A stretch of 64,000 nt of DNA from the NCBI GenBank assembly GCA_964526785.1, contig CAZGMJ010000016.1:20644-84643 (forward strand). The letters run 5' to 3'. This document shows positions 35,398-44,321 of this stretch, one piece after another (within the stretch, counting starts at the first letter, position 1; the number at the start of each line of letters is the position of its first letter). A model generated the notes under the pieces. That model was not told the origin of the DNA, searched no databases, and saw only the letters and a list, made by a program, of their open reading frames with translations. A program made the position numbers and the translations under genes. The stretch comes from CAZGMJ01 sp964526785 (GTDB lineage: Bacteria; Planctomycetota; Phycisphaerae; Sedimentisphaerales; Anaerobacaceae).

Positions 35398-36939
35398 ATG
35401 AAAGATTTCCGCGAGAACGCCCGAGCCTTACTGTTGATCTTTATCTCCTGTGTGTGTGTGGTGGGCCATCCGTCCGGAGTTCGGGCGGAACAGCCAACCA
35501 GGTCTCGGCTTATTATTCTGGCGGACATGGGCAACGAGCCGGATGAAGAGCAGCAGATGGTACACATGATTGCGTGCTCCAACGAATTCGATATCGAGGG
35601 CTTGATTGCAGTAACGGGCAAATACCTGCGGCCCGAGTCGGGAAATCCGTACAAGCAGGTGCTTCATCCCGAACTTTTCACCGGCATCATCAACGCTTAT
35701 GCCCGGGTGCTCAACAATCTAAAGAAGCACGCCTCGGGCTGGCACGATCCTTCGTATCTTCACAGCGTCGTTGTCGAAGGCCAGAAAGGATATGGCATTG
35801 CTGATGTGGGAGAAGGCAAAACCAGTCCGGGCTCAGAGTTGATCACCAGGGCGGTTTTGAAGAATGACCCTCGTCCAATCTGGGTGGTGGTCAACGCCGG
35901 TTCGAACACGCTTGCGCAGGCCCTCTGGGACTACCGCAAAAGTCACAGTGACGCCGAGGTGGATAGATTCGTCGCAAAACTCCGCGTGTTCGAGAACGGC
36001 GCCCAGGACAACGCCGGGGCATGGATATGCGCGAATTTCCCCGATATTCACTGGATCAGAAGCAACTACCAGACCTACTGCTATGGCGGTCCGGCCGGAG
36101 ATGGCGGTGCGGACAATAAGGGCAGACGCACGAATCTCGGGCCGTACACGTGGAAGCCCTACGCATACTCATCCCTGGGCCAGCATCAATGGGCCCTCGA
36201 ACATATCAAGGCAGATCACGGGCCGCTGGGTGTAGCATGGCCCCTCCGCCAGTTCGGAAACGGGCGTATCGCATTTCTTGAAGGCGGCGGGACAATACCG
36301 TGGCTCGGGCTGGTTAATAAGGGCCTGTTCGATATCGATCAGCCGCACTGGGGCGGATGGAGCGGCCGGTTCAGTCGGGAAAAGGTGCAGAACTACTGGT
36401 CCAAGCACGGCGACGTCAGGAAGGATGAGAAGTCGGTTGCTCCTTTTGCAGTCTATAAGGAAGTGGCCGACGAATGGACAGATTCGGAAAGCGGCGAGAC
36501 ATACAACAGCATCTACACTCCCGTGTGGCGGTGGCGAAGGGCTTTCTACAATGATTTCATCTGCCGGATGGACTGGTGTGTCAAGCCGTACGACCAGGCA
36601 AACCACCATCCCATCGCAGCATTCAACGGCGACAAGAGCGATGCCATCGTCCGACTGAAGGCCAAAGCCGGCGAGAGGCTCACCCTGGACGCCTCGGACA
36701 CAGCGGACCCGGACGGCGACGACGTTGAGATCTCATGGTGGATATACGAAGAGGCCGGAAGCTGCCACGGCGATGTTAAGATAAGCAACCCCCGCAAAAC
36801 AAACACGAGTGTCACCATTCCAGAGGACGCCGCGGACAAGCAGATCCACGTCATCCTCGAAGTCAAAGACAAGAGCAAGATCGCCTCTCTCTACGATTAT
36901 CGTCGAATCGTTATCGATGTGGGCGCTGCATCAGGATAA
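35398..36939 (+). CDS. Secreted DUF1593 (nucleoside-hydrolase-like) protein
   Basis: This is a 513-residue exported protein, first gene of the long carbohydrate locus. A signal peptide (LLLIFISCVCVVGHPSGVRA) leads into an inosine-uridine nucleoside hydrolase-like domain (about 35-330) with LIILADMGNEPDEEQQMVH, where the acidic cluster replaces the D-x-D-x-x-x-D-D calcium site of true nucleoside hydrolases, and VVNAGSNTLAQAL. The C-terminal domain (about 400-513) is an Ig/PKD-like sandwich (ASDTADPDGDDVEISWW), as in the Sde182 cellulose-binding-protein group. Proteins of this type accompany polysaccharide degradation genes; a glycosidase activity on an N- or C-glycoside is possible. AAGGA precedes the ATG. 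Confidence 0.82.
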   Translation: MKDFRENARALLLIFISCVCVVGHPSGVRAEQPTRSRLIILADMGNEPDEEQQMVHMIACSNEFDIEGLIAVTGKYLRPESGNPYKQVLHPELFTGIINAYARVLNNLKKHASGWHDPSYLHSVVVEGQKGYGIADVGEGKTSPGSELITRAVLKNDPRPIWVVVNAGSNTLAQALWDYRKSHSDAEVDRFVAKLRVFENGAQDNAGAWICANFPDIHWIRSNYQTYCYGGPAGDGGADNKGRRTNLGPYTWKPYAYSSLGQHQWALEHIKADHGPLGVAWPLRQFGNGRIAFLEGGGTIPWLGLVNKGLFDIDQPHWGGWSGRFSREKVQNYWSKHGDVRKDEKSVAPFAVYKEVADEWTDSESGETYNSIYTPVWRWRRAFYNDFICRMDWCVKPYDQANHHPIAAFNGDKSDAIVRLKAKAGERLTLDASDTADPDGDDVEISWWIYEEAGSCHGDVKISNPRKTNTSVTIPEDAADKQIHVILEVKDKSKIASLYDYRRIVIDVGAASG

Positions 36940-37037
36940 GCGCTATGCGTTTCTCGCAGGTGTCTATTGTGACCTGTCATCAGAGAGGTGTCGCGGTGTA
37001 GCTGAATTGGATTGACCAAACCGGTGGAGCAAGAAAC

Positions 37038-38861
37038 ATGAAGGAGTGCCGTACGAAGGCAATATTGTTGTGTCTGTTTTGTACAAGCTTTGCAGGATGT
37101 ACGGCGCTGGCCGAGACGTGGAAGCCGGCCGGGAGTCCCTTAGCTACGCGATGGAGTGACGATTTCCGCCCGGATAACGTCCTGCCTGAATATCCGCGAC
37201 CACAGATGGTGCGAAGCGAATGGCGGAATCTCAACGGACTGTGGCAGTTTCAAGCGGCAGAGCAGGGCGACCCCGTCCCGCGAGGCGACGAATTGGAGAG
37301 TCGGATTCTTGTTCCTTTCTGCTGGGAGTCGGCCCTTTCTGGGGTGCGGAGGTTCCTGTCTTCGCACCGCGCGTGGTATCGCCGTACATTTGCTGTGCCG
37401 TCGGAGTGGGATGGCAAGCGGGTCCTCGTACATTTCGGCGGCGTCGACTGGGAGACTCATGTGTACGTGAACGGTACGTGCGTCGGCATTCACAAGGGCG
37501 GGTACGATCCCTTCAGCTTCGACATCACCGCACACGTCAGAGATGCCGGGGACCAGGAGTTGATCGTCTACGTGTACGATCCGGGCAGCAGCGAACCGAT
37601 CGCCAGGGGCAAGCAATCCAACAGCCGATTCGGTGATCCGCATGGTTATTCATACTGCAGTTGTTCGGGCATCTGGCAGACCGTTTGGCTGGAAGCCGTG
37701 CCCCCGACATATATTCGAGATTTGCATATTGTCCCGGATATCGACCAGGAGAACGTCACCGTGACACTCGATCTTGCAGGCGGCACAGCCAACATCACCG
37801 CACGAGCTGTGGCAAGCGATGGTACGCAGGTTGTCGGCCGCGCCGAGGGCAATCCCCACAGAGACATAAGGATCAAGATACCTCAGCCCCGACTATGGTC
37901 GCCCGACTCACCGTTTCTGTATGATCTGCAAGTATCGCTTACAAGGGACGGCAAAAGAATTGACACCGTTCGCAGCTATTTCGGCATGCGCAAGATTTCT
38001 CTGGGAAAGCGGGACGGCGTGGTGAAAATTCTACTGAACAACGAGTTTCTGTTTCAGATGGGGCCGCTGGATCAGGGGTATTGGCCGGACGGAATATACA
38101 CTGCCCCGACCGACGAAGCTCTCCGCTGGGACATCGAGCAGATGAAAGCGTTCGGTTACAACATGGTCCGCAAGCACGTCAAGGTGGAGCCCGCCCGCTG
38201 GTACTACTGGGCCGACAAGCTGGGGCTGATCGTCTGGCAGGATATGCCGCACGGCCGGGGCGACAGAAGCGAGCAGGACAAGACCCAGTTCGAGCTGGAA
38301 CTCCATCGGATGGTAAAGGCTTTCTGGGATCATCCTTCCATTATTCAGTGGATTGTGTTCAACGAGCACTGGGGGCTCTACGATCCTGAGCGGTTGACGG
38401 TCGCTGTGATGGAACTCGACCCATCGCGTCTGGTGACATGCAACAGCGGCATCGACGCCGGCGATCCCGATCTGGACTTCGAGGTGGGACACATCCGGGA
38501 TAATCACCACTACCGGCCGCCGACCTGTCCCTACGCCAGCAACAGGCGGGCCATCGTGAACGGCGAATACGGCGCAATCGGGTACAAGATCAAAGGACAC
38601 ATCTGGGACACCGACGGCCCCTGGGTGCACCACAACTACAAGGACAAGGAGGCCGCGACGAAAGAGTACGAGGCCTTCATCCAACAGTTGATCGAGTACA
38701 AGGACAAGGGCGGGCTCAGCGCCGCCGTCTACACGCAGTGGACCGACGTCGAGAACGAAATGAACGGTATATACACGTACGATCGCAAGGTAATCAAGCT
38801 GGATGAAGATCGCGTTGCTGCGGCAAACCGCTCTACGTATGAGGACGATCCTGGCAGGTAG
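37038..38861 (+). CDS. GH2 family glycoside hydrolase, possible lipoprotein
   Basis: This 607-residue exported enzyme of the beta-galactosidase/beta-glucuronidase/beta-mannosidase family has the domains in order: signal with a possible lipobox (TSFAGC), sugar-binding jellyroll (about 45-215, NGLWQFQ, WYRRTFAVP, GIHKGGYDPFSFDIT), Ig-like sandwich (about 215-320) and TIM barrel. The acid/base is Glu443 in WIVFNEHWG and the nucleophile is Glu510 in VNGEYGAIG. The chain ends right after the barrel, so this is a compact three-domain GH2 rather than the five-domain LacZ type. Substrate is not predictable. It lies 31 bp before the GH43-like gene and should share its message. Confidence 0.9.
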   Translation: MKECRTKAILLCLFCTSFAGCTALAETWKPAGSPLATRWSDDFRPDNVLPEYPRPQMVRSEWRNLNGLWQFQAAEQGDPVPRGDELESRILVPFCWESALSGVRRFLSSHRAWYRRTFAVPSEWDGKRVLVHFGGVDWETHVYVNGTCVGIHKGGYDPFSFDITAHVRDAGDQELIVYVYDPGSSEPIARGKQSNSRFGDPHGYSYCSCSGIWQTVWLEAVPPTYIRDLHIVPDIDQENVTVTLDLAGGTANITARAVASDGTQVVGRAEGNPHRDIRIKIPQPRLWSPDSPFLYDLQVSLTRDGKRIDTVRSYFGMRKISLGKRDGVVKILLNNEFLFQMGPLDQGYWPDGIYTAPTDEALRWDIEQMKAFGYNMVRKHVKVEPARWYYWADKLGLIVWQDMPHGRGDRSEQDKTQFELELHRMVKAFWDHPSIIQWIVFNEHWGLYDPERLTVAVMELDPSRLVTCNSGIDAGDPDLDFEVGHIRDNHHYRPPTCPYASNRRAIVNGEYGAIGYKIKGHIWDTDGPWVHHNYKDKEAATKEYEAFIQQLIEYKDKGGLSAAVYTQWTDVENEMNGIYTYDRKVIKLDEDRVAAANRSTYEDDPGR

Positions 38862-38891
38862 CAAGACTACAGCGCTGATGAGGAAGGGCAT

Positions 38892-39860
38892 ATGAAGACA
38901 TTGTTCGCGGCAATGATCCTGGCGATGGCGCCCGTGGTGCGTGCCGATACCGCCGAATCCGGCGGGTATCTTTTCGCACACATGCTCAAGCAAGACTACG
39001 GGCGGCTCTATTACTCGGCCAGCAGGGACGGCCTCCACTGGACCCTGCTTAACGACGGCAAGCGGGTATACGACGAATACCGGGGTCATCCGGATATCTG
39101 CCGGGGACACGACGGCAGATTCTACATGACCGGCGGGTCGGACGCGATCACGCTCTGGGTCTCAGACGACCTCGTAAAATGGGGTAAATTCGACGAAACT
39201 CAGCCGGACGTATATAAGATGTCCGACTTCAAGCCTGAGGAAAAGACATACGGCGCATCGAAGATATACCACGACAAGGCGACATCCCAATACCTGATCA
39301 CCTGGCATACTTCTCAGAACAAGAAGCTTCGCGAAAAGCCCGAGCATTACTGGGCCGGCCAGCGCACGCTGTATGTCATCTCAAGGGACCTCAAGAGCTT
39401 CACCGAGCCCAAGCGCCTTTTCCAGTGGGACATGGCCACCATAGACGTGATCGTCCGCCGCGTCGCGGGCACATACTACGCCTTCATCAAGGACGAGCTC
39501 TATCCATCTTTCGACTGGCCGACCGGCAAGACCATTCGCGTGACGTCCTCGCAGAGCCTGACGGGTCCCTGGAGCAAACCGTCACCTCCGATTACTCCCA
39601 ATTTTCGGGAAGCCCCGATGCTTATCCCGCGGCCGGACGGCAAGGCGTGGTATCTGTATTATGAACAGTACCCGGGCGTAACCTATGGTCTGTCCACCGC
39701 CCGGGTCCCGCAAGGGCCGTGGTTCAACGCGTATTGGAAGCAATACAATACGCCCGAAAACGCCCGCCATGGATGCATGATTCGCATCGGCAAAGCCGAA
39801 TACGAAGCCATTGTCTTTACGTATGGAGCCAACGACCTAAAGAGCAAGGAGATGCCATGA
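38892..39860 (+). CDS. Secreted GH43-like five-bladed beta-propeller glycosidase
   Basis: This 322-residue exported protein (signal MKTLFAAMILAMAPVVRA) consists of one five-bladed propeller of the GH43/GH117/GH130 type. Blade signatures include LYYSASRDGLHW, DGRFYMTGGSDAITLWVSDDLVKW, RTLYVISRDLKSF and KTIRVTSSQSLTGPW. Candidate catalytic acids are the Asp of GHPDICR near the N-terminus and the Glu of FREAPMLI in blade 4, the position of the general acid in GH43. The exact family is unresolved. The stop overlaps the next gene's start by four bases (ATGA at 39857-39860), so the two are translationally coupled. Confidence 0.7.
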   Translation: MKTLFAAMILAMAPVVRADTAESGGYLFAHMLKQDYGRLYYSASRDGLHWTLLNDGKRVYDEYRGHPDICRGHDGRFYMTGGSDAITLWVSDDLVKWGKFDETQPDVYKMSDFKPEEKTYGASKIYHDKATSQYLITWHTSQNKKLREKPEHYWAGQRTLYVISRDLKSFTEPKRLFQWDMATIDVIVRRVAGTYYAFIKDELYPSFDWPTGKTIRVTSSQSLTGPWSKPSPPITPNFREAPMLIPRPDGKAWYLYYEQYPGVTYGLSTARVPQGPWFNAYWKQYNTPENARHGCMIRIGKAEYEAIVFTYGANDLKSKEMP

Positions 39861-41881
39861 AGAGAATGATTCCAATATTGCTGATTGTGTTCATCGTGTG
39901 TCTTGCAGCGCATGGTAGAGCGGTTGACGTGGATAAATGGTGGCTCAGGCCCCAGCGCATGATCCAGACGAATCTGCGCGAGATCGACGCGACCATGGAC
40001 ATCGATCAGTACATCCGGGAAGTCGAGGATTTCGGGGCGAATGTCGTGCTGTTCAACGTCGGTGGAATTGTGGCCAACTATCCGACGGAGCTTGAATGTC
40101 ACTGGAAGAATACCTTCATGAAGGGCGATCTGGTCGGCACGGTTCTGGAGCGACTGCACAAAGAAGGGATTCGGATGATCGGCCGCTTCGATTTCAGCAA
40201 GATCAACGAGAAGTTCGCCGCCGAGCACCCCGATTGGCTATACGTCAGCGAAAAAGGCGAAAACGTCAACTACAACGGCCAGGTACACACGTGTGTCAGC
40301 GGTGGCTACCAGCAGGAGTACATGTTCAAAATTCTCGGCGAGGCTGTTGACCGTTATCCCCTGGACGGAGTCTTCTTCAACATGATCGGTTTCACGCGAT
40401 CCGACTATAGCGGAAACTACCACGGCGTTTGCCAGTGCGAAAACTGTAAGCGTCTGTTCAAAGAATACTCCGGTGCGGAGCTTCCTCCGACCGCCAACAA
40501 CGCGAATCCGGTGTACAGGAAGTACGTGGAGTGGACCAACGTGATGAAGGACAAGCAGTTCACGCGGGTTCAGCGCTTTCTCAAGAAGAAACGGCCGGAT
40601 CTTGCGATTTGCACGTACACGTCCGCCGGCGTCGATGTTATTCGGAAAGAATCGAATCGGCCGCTCGGCAGGGGGGCTTACCACGATACCGAGCAGGCCA
40701 AGTGGACGCTGCTTACCTGCGGCCGACGGCAGCTTGCCTGTGCGGCGGTGCACTTTATTCGCATCCCGTACCGCCACACGGCCGTATCGCCGTATCTGAC
40801 CGCTCGGCGACTCTGGCAACAGATGATCAACGGCGCCTGGATGGATTTCTACTGCATCGGCCCCCTCCAGCGGCAGGAAGACCGCACCGGGCTCGATCTG
40901 GCCGCGGCGCTCTACAACTTCCACAAGGCCAACGAGCAATGGCTGATCGACACGAAGGCCGCCGCACAGGTAGCCCTTGTCCGCCGCGGCGGCGACGAAT
41001 ACGAGGGACTCATGCAGATTCTCTGTGAGAACCAGGTTCCCTTCGAGTTCGTGCAGATCGAGGCGGAGCAACTGGCGAGATTCCCACTGGTTATTGTGCC
41101 GGACAGCGGAGGGCTTAATGCGAGCGAATGCCGTCTTCTCGATTCGTACGTAAAGGGTGGAGGGCGACTGCTTTTGACCGGGCGAATTCCAAAGCCTCTC
41201 GAATCGACTGTGTCCGTGAACTACGAAAAGACTCGCCCAGCGGAAAAGGGCGCCTATATCCGGATTCGGTCAGAGGATCGGCGGCAGTTCGGTCGTGCAA
41301 GCCTGGACAGGCTCGACCTGGTCTTCCTCGACAGCCCGTTTCACGTTTACGAGACCGGCGGTCACGCTGAAGGCTTGCTGCGTCTGATACCGCAGGACAT
41401 GTTCGGTCCGCCGGAGAAATGCTACTACCGGCATGTTTCGGGGCACCCAGCTTTGATTCACAGTCAATACGGCGACGGCCGAATCGCCGCCTTCACATTC
41501 GATATCGGTACGCTTTACCAGAAACAGTGCCACCTGGCCCACTCCAATCTGGTCATGGGCGCCATCGACAACATACTCGGCCTCGATCGCAGGCTGAAAA
41601 TCGAAACCTCGCCGCTCGTAGAGACTGCCCACAGGGTGTCACAGGACGGGAAATTTGAATGGATCGCCCTGTTCAATCACTCGGGGCACATAGGCAACGC
41701 CCTGCACGAGCCTGTCCCCGTCCAGGATGTCCGCATTAGTATCAAGCCTGTTAAACCCGTCAAAGCTACACGCCTGCTGGGTCGTGGCGAACCGTTGATG
41801 ATCTCCAACCAGGATGATCGACTCTCCGTGGCTGTAGCCCTGCTCCGGCACTACGATGTTCTCCTGTTGGAGTATGAATAG
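39857..41881 (+). CDS. Secreted GHL6-like glycosidase with GATase-like beta-galactosidase trimerisation domain
   Basis: This 674-residue exported protein (signal PILLIVFIVCLAAHGRA) starts inside the stop codon of the GH43-like gene. The N-terminal barrel (about 30-350) follows the hypothetical glycosyl hydrolase 6 pattern: GANVVLFNVGG, GIRMIGRFDFSK, PLDGVFFNMIGF and VCQCENCKRLFKEYSG. A class-I glutamine-amidotransferase-like domain follows (about 375-480; FPLVIVPDSGGLNASE, YVKGGGRLLLTG), then a C-terminal beta-sandwich. The residue after DGVFF, where related alpha-fucosidase-like barrels often carry Asp, is Asn here, so the catalytic mechanism is uncertain. Likely acts on oligosaccharides from the same polymer as its neighbours. 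Confidence 0.75.
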   Translation: MKRMIPILLIVFIVCLAAHGRAVDVDKWWLRPQRMIQTNLREIDATMDIDQYIREVEDFGANVVLFNVGGIVANYPTELECHWKNTFMKGDLVGTVLERLHKEGIRMIGRFDFSKINEKFAAEHPDWLYVSEKGENVNYNGQVHTCVSGGYQQEYMFKILGEAVDRYPLDGVFFNMIGFTRSDYSGNYHGVCQCENCKRLFKEYSGAELPPTANNANPVYRKYVEWTNVMKDKQFTRVQRFLKKKRPDLAICTYTSAGVDVIRKESNRPLGRGAYHDTEQAKWTLLTCGRRQLACAAVHFIRIPYRHTAVSPYLTARRLWQQMINGAWMDFYCIGPLQRQEDRTGLDLAAALYNFHKANEQWLIDTKAAAQVALVRRGGDEYEGLMQILCENQVPFEFVQIEAEQLARFPLVIVPDSGGLNASECRLLDSYVKGGGRLLLTGRIPKPLESTVSVNYEKTRPAEKGAYIRIRSEDRRQFGRASLDRLDLVFLDSPFHVYETGGHAEGLLRLIPQDMFGPPEKCYYRHVSGHPALIHSQYGDGRIAAFTFDIGTLYQKQCHLAHSNLVMGAIDNILGLDRRLKIETSPLVETAHRVSQDGKFEWIALFNHSGHIGNALHEPVPVQDVRISIKPVKPVKATRLLGRGEPLMISNQDDRLSVAVALLRHYDVLLLEYE

Positions 41882-42000
41882 ATATCCTGCGATTGGCTCC
41901 GGCCGCAAGTAGTGATTGAGCAGAAGCCGCCGAGTGTGTATTCTTTCATATGAGATCGGCGCACCATTGCTGTTAACAATAAGTCGAAAAGGATGCAGTC

Positions 42001-44280
42001 ATGATAAGAATACTCTCGAAGATATCCGCCACATTGCAGAATCGCATTTGCCTCGCTCTGGTGATCTGCCTTGCACTTTCCGCGAACCTGCACGCCAAAT
42101 CGATCACGCTGCTTGCCGACACCCACTGTCCGCAGGCATTCTTCGCCGCTCAGGAAATCAAGCAGGCCCTGCACGCCAGAGGCCACTCGATGATACAGTC
42201 GGACATGACGAATCTGGACCTCTCCAAAGACGGCCTGTACATCGTGCTCTGCCTCAAGGCGGATGCCGAACGCCTCGCAAGAATGCAGTCCGAAGGAGGC
42301 AAAGCCCCGGGGCCATTGCGATCCGAAGGTTATAGCATTCGCGTCACCACCACAGAAGGCCGCATAACCTACTGGGCTGTCGGTGCGGACGCGGCCGGCG
42401 TCATGTATGGCGGCCGCGAATTGGCCGAGGTTATTCGCATAGACGATCTGGCCGGCGTCAAAGACGTCGATCAAAACCCCTACATGGCCATGCGCGGCAC
42501 GAAATTCAACTGCCCGCTCGATGTGCGGACGCCCAGTTACAGCGACGTCAGCGATGCGGCGCAGAAGAACATCGCTACCATGTGGGACTTCGACTTCTGG
42601 AAGAACTACATCGACAGTCTCGCACGCTACCGATACAACTTCATATCTCTCTGGAGTCTGCACCCGTTTCCATCTCTGGTAAAAGTGCCGGACTATCCGG
42701 ACATAGCGCTGGACGATGTCAAGCGGTCCACCGTCGAATGGAAGGAGCACTACGACCTCCAGGGCACAGGGTTCGACGCTCCCGAAATCCTCAACAATAC
42801 CGAGACGCTCAAGAAGATGACGATCGAAGATAAGATCGCTTTCTGGCGCAAAGTCATGCGATACGGCAAGGATCGCAACGTCGATTTCTACTTCGTTACC
42901 TGGAACATCTTCGTCAACGGCACGGAAGGTAAATACGGCATCACCGATGAGATCGACAATCCGACTACCACCGACTACTTCCGCAAGAGCGTCGAACAGA
43001 TGTTCCTGACGTATCCGGATTTGGCGGGCATCGGCCTGACTACCGGCGAAAACATGCATGGCGCGAACTTCGAACAAAAAGAGGACTGGGCATTCAACAC
43101 TTATGCACAGGGCATGCTCGATGCGGCCAGGCAGCAGCCGAAGCGCAAGTTCACCTTCATCCACCGCCAGCATCAGACCGGCGCCCTGGACATAGCGAAG
43201 AAGTTCGCACCACTGATCGACCATGAGAACATCGAGTTCATATTCAGTTTCAAGTACGCCAAGGCCCACGTTTACAGTTCGACCACGCAGACCTATCACC
43301 CGGGCTTCGTACGCGACATCACCGAAGAGGGCAACCTCAAGACGATCTGGACGCTCCGCAACGACGACGTCTATCACTTCCGCTGGGGCGCCCCTGACTT
43401 CGTTCGCGAGTTCATCAGGAATATCCCGTACGAGGTCTCTCGCGGTTTTTACCTGGGCTCCGATCAGTATATCTGGGGCCGCGAGTTCATGAGCACCGAG
43501 CCCGAATCCCCGCGACAACTCGAAGTCGTCAAGCACTGGTATCACTGGATGATCTGGGGTCGTCTCGGCTACAACCCCGAACTTGGCAACGATCGCTTCA
43601 TCAAAATATTGCAGCAGCGATATCCCTTCATCTCCGGTGAAGATCTGTTCGCCGCCTGGCAGCATGCTTCAATGGTCTATCCGCTCACCACCGGCTTTCA
43701 CTGGGGCTCCCTTGATTTCCGATGGTATATCGAGGCCTGCAAGAGCCGCCCCGGCCCCGCCCAGACCGAAACCGGCTTCCACGACGTCAATCGTTTCATT
43801 ACCCTGCCCCCACACCCGGGAACCGGTAACGTTTCGATCCCCGACTTTGTTAAGACTGTCGTCGCCGGAAACACGGTTGAAGGAACGACCCCCGTTGAAA
43901 TATCCTATCAGATCCACAGTCATGCCGACAAAGCCCTGGAAATCTTCGACAAGCTGTCACATGGCGGCGACAAAGAGCTGCGCCTCACACTCGGTGACAT
44001 CCGCGCAATTGCCTACATGGGGAAATACTACGCTCACAAGATATCCGGTGCGACGCAGCTCGCTCTCTTCCGCGAAACGGGCATGGAGGTGTACCGCGAT
44101 GGCGCCGTCAAACAACTGACCGAAGGCGCGGAATTCTGGAAGCTCTACACCGCCATCGCGCGCCGTCAGTACAAGAACCCCCTCTGGACCAACAGAGTAG
44201 GCTACGTCGACTGGGACAAGATTACTGAATGGGTGCTCGACGATATTACTATCGCGCGTGAAGCTGTGCCGTCGAAATAA
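42001..44280 (+). CDS. Secreted GH67/GH20-like glycoside hydrolase, family unresolved
   Basis: This is a 759-residue exported protein with signal ICLALVICLALSANLHA. Residues 33-150 form the alpha/beta domain that precedes the barrel in GH20, GH67, GH84 and GH115 enzymes (FFAAQEIKQAL, AAGVMYGGRELAEVIR). The barrel (about 160-520) contains MRGTKFNCPLDVRTPS, YNFISLWSLHPFP, VDFYFVTWNIFVNGTEG and GIGLTTGENMHG, whose Gly-Glu is a plausible catalytic acid. A helical C-terminal domain follows. The overall plan suggests alpha-glucuronidase-like or exo-hexosaminidase-like chemistry, but I cannot assign one. AAGGA sits 7 nt before the ATG. Together with the sulfatase 41 bp downstream it fits a complex anionic substrate. 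Confidence 0.65.
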   Translation: MIRILSKISATLQNRICLALVICLALSANLHAKSITLLADTHCPQAFFAAQEIKQALHARGHSMIQSDMTNLDLSKDGLYIVLCLKADAERLARMQSEGGKAPGPLRSEGYSIRVTTTEGRITYWAVGADAAGVMYGGRELAEVIRIDDLAGVKDVDQNPYMAMRGTKFNCPLDVRTPSYSDVSDAAQKNIATMWDFDFWKNYIDSLARYRYNFISLWSLHPFPSLVKVPDYPDIALDDVKRSTVEWKEHYDLQGTGFDAPEILNNTETLKKMTIEDKIAFWRKVMRYGKDRNVDFYFVTWNIFVNGTEGKYGITDEIDNPTTTDYFRKSVEQMFLTYPDLAGIGLTTGENMHGANFEQKEDWAFNTYAQGMLDAARQQPKRKFTFIHRQHQTGALDIAKKFAPLIDHENIEFIFSFKYAKAHVYSSTTQTYHPGFVRDITEEGNLKTIWTLRNDDVYHFRWGAPDFVREFIRNIPYEVSRGFYLGSDQYIWGREFMSTEPESPRQLEVVKHWYHWMIWGRLGYNPELGNDRFIKILQQRYPFISGEDLFAAWQHASMVYPLTTGFHWGSLDFRWYIEACKSRPGPAQTETGFHDVNRFITLPPHPGTGNVSIPDFVKTVVAGNTVEGTTPVEISYQIHSHADKALEIFDKLSHGGDKELRLTLGDIRAIAYMGKYYAHKISGATQLALFRETGMEVYRDGAVKQLTEGAEFWKLYTAIARRQYKNPLWTNRVGYVDWDKITEWVLDDITIAREAVPSK

Positions 44281-44321
44281 CCGGCCGTGAAAAGATAGCA
44301 CTGATAATCTGGAGCCAGACA

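Noticed and set aside
41851..43665. Minus-strand open frame of 604 codons opposite the GH67/GH20-like gene
   Set aside because: The plus strand carries a signal peptide, ribosome binding site and barrel motifs; long antisense frames are expected at this G+C content.
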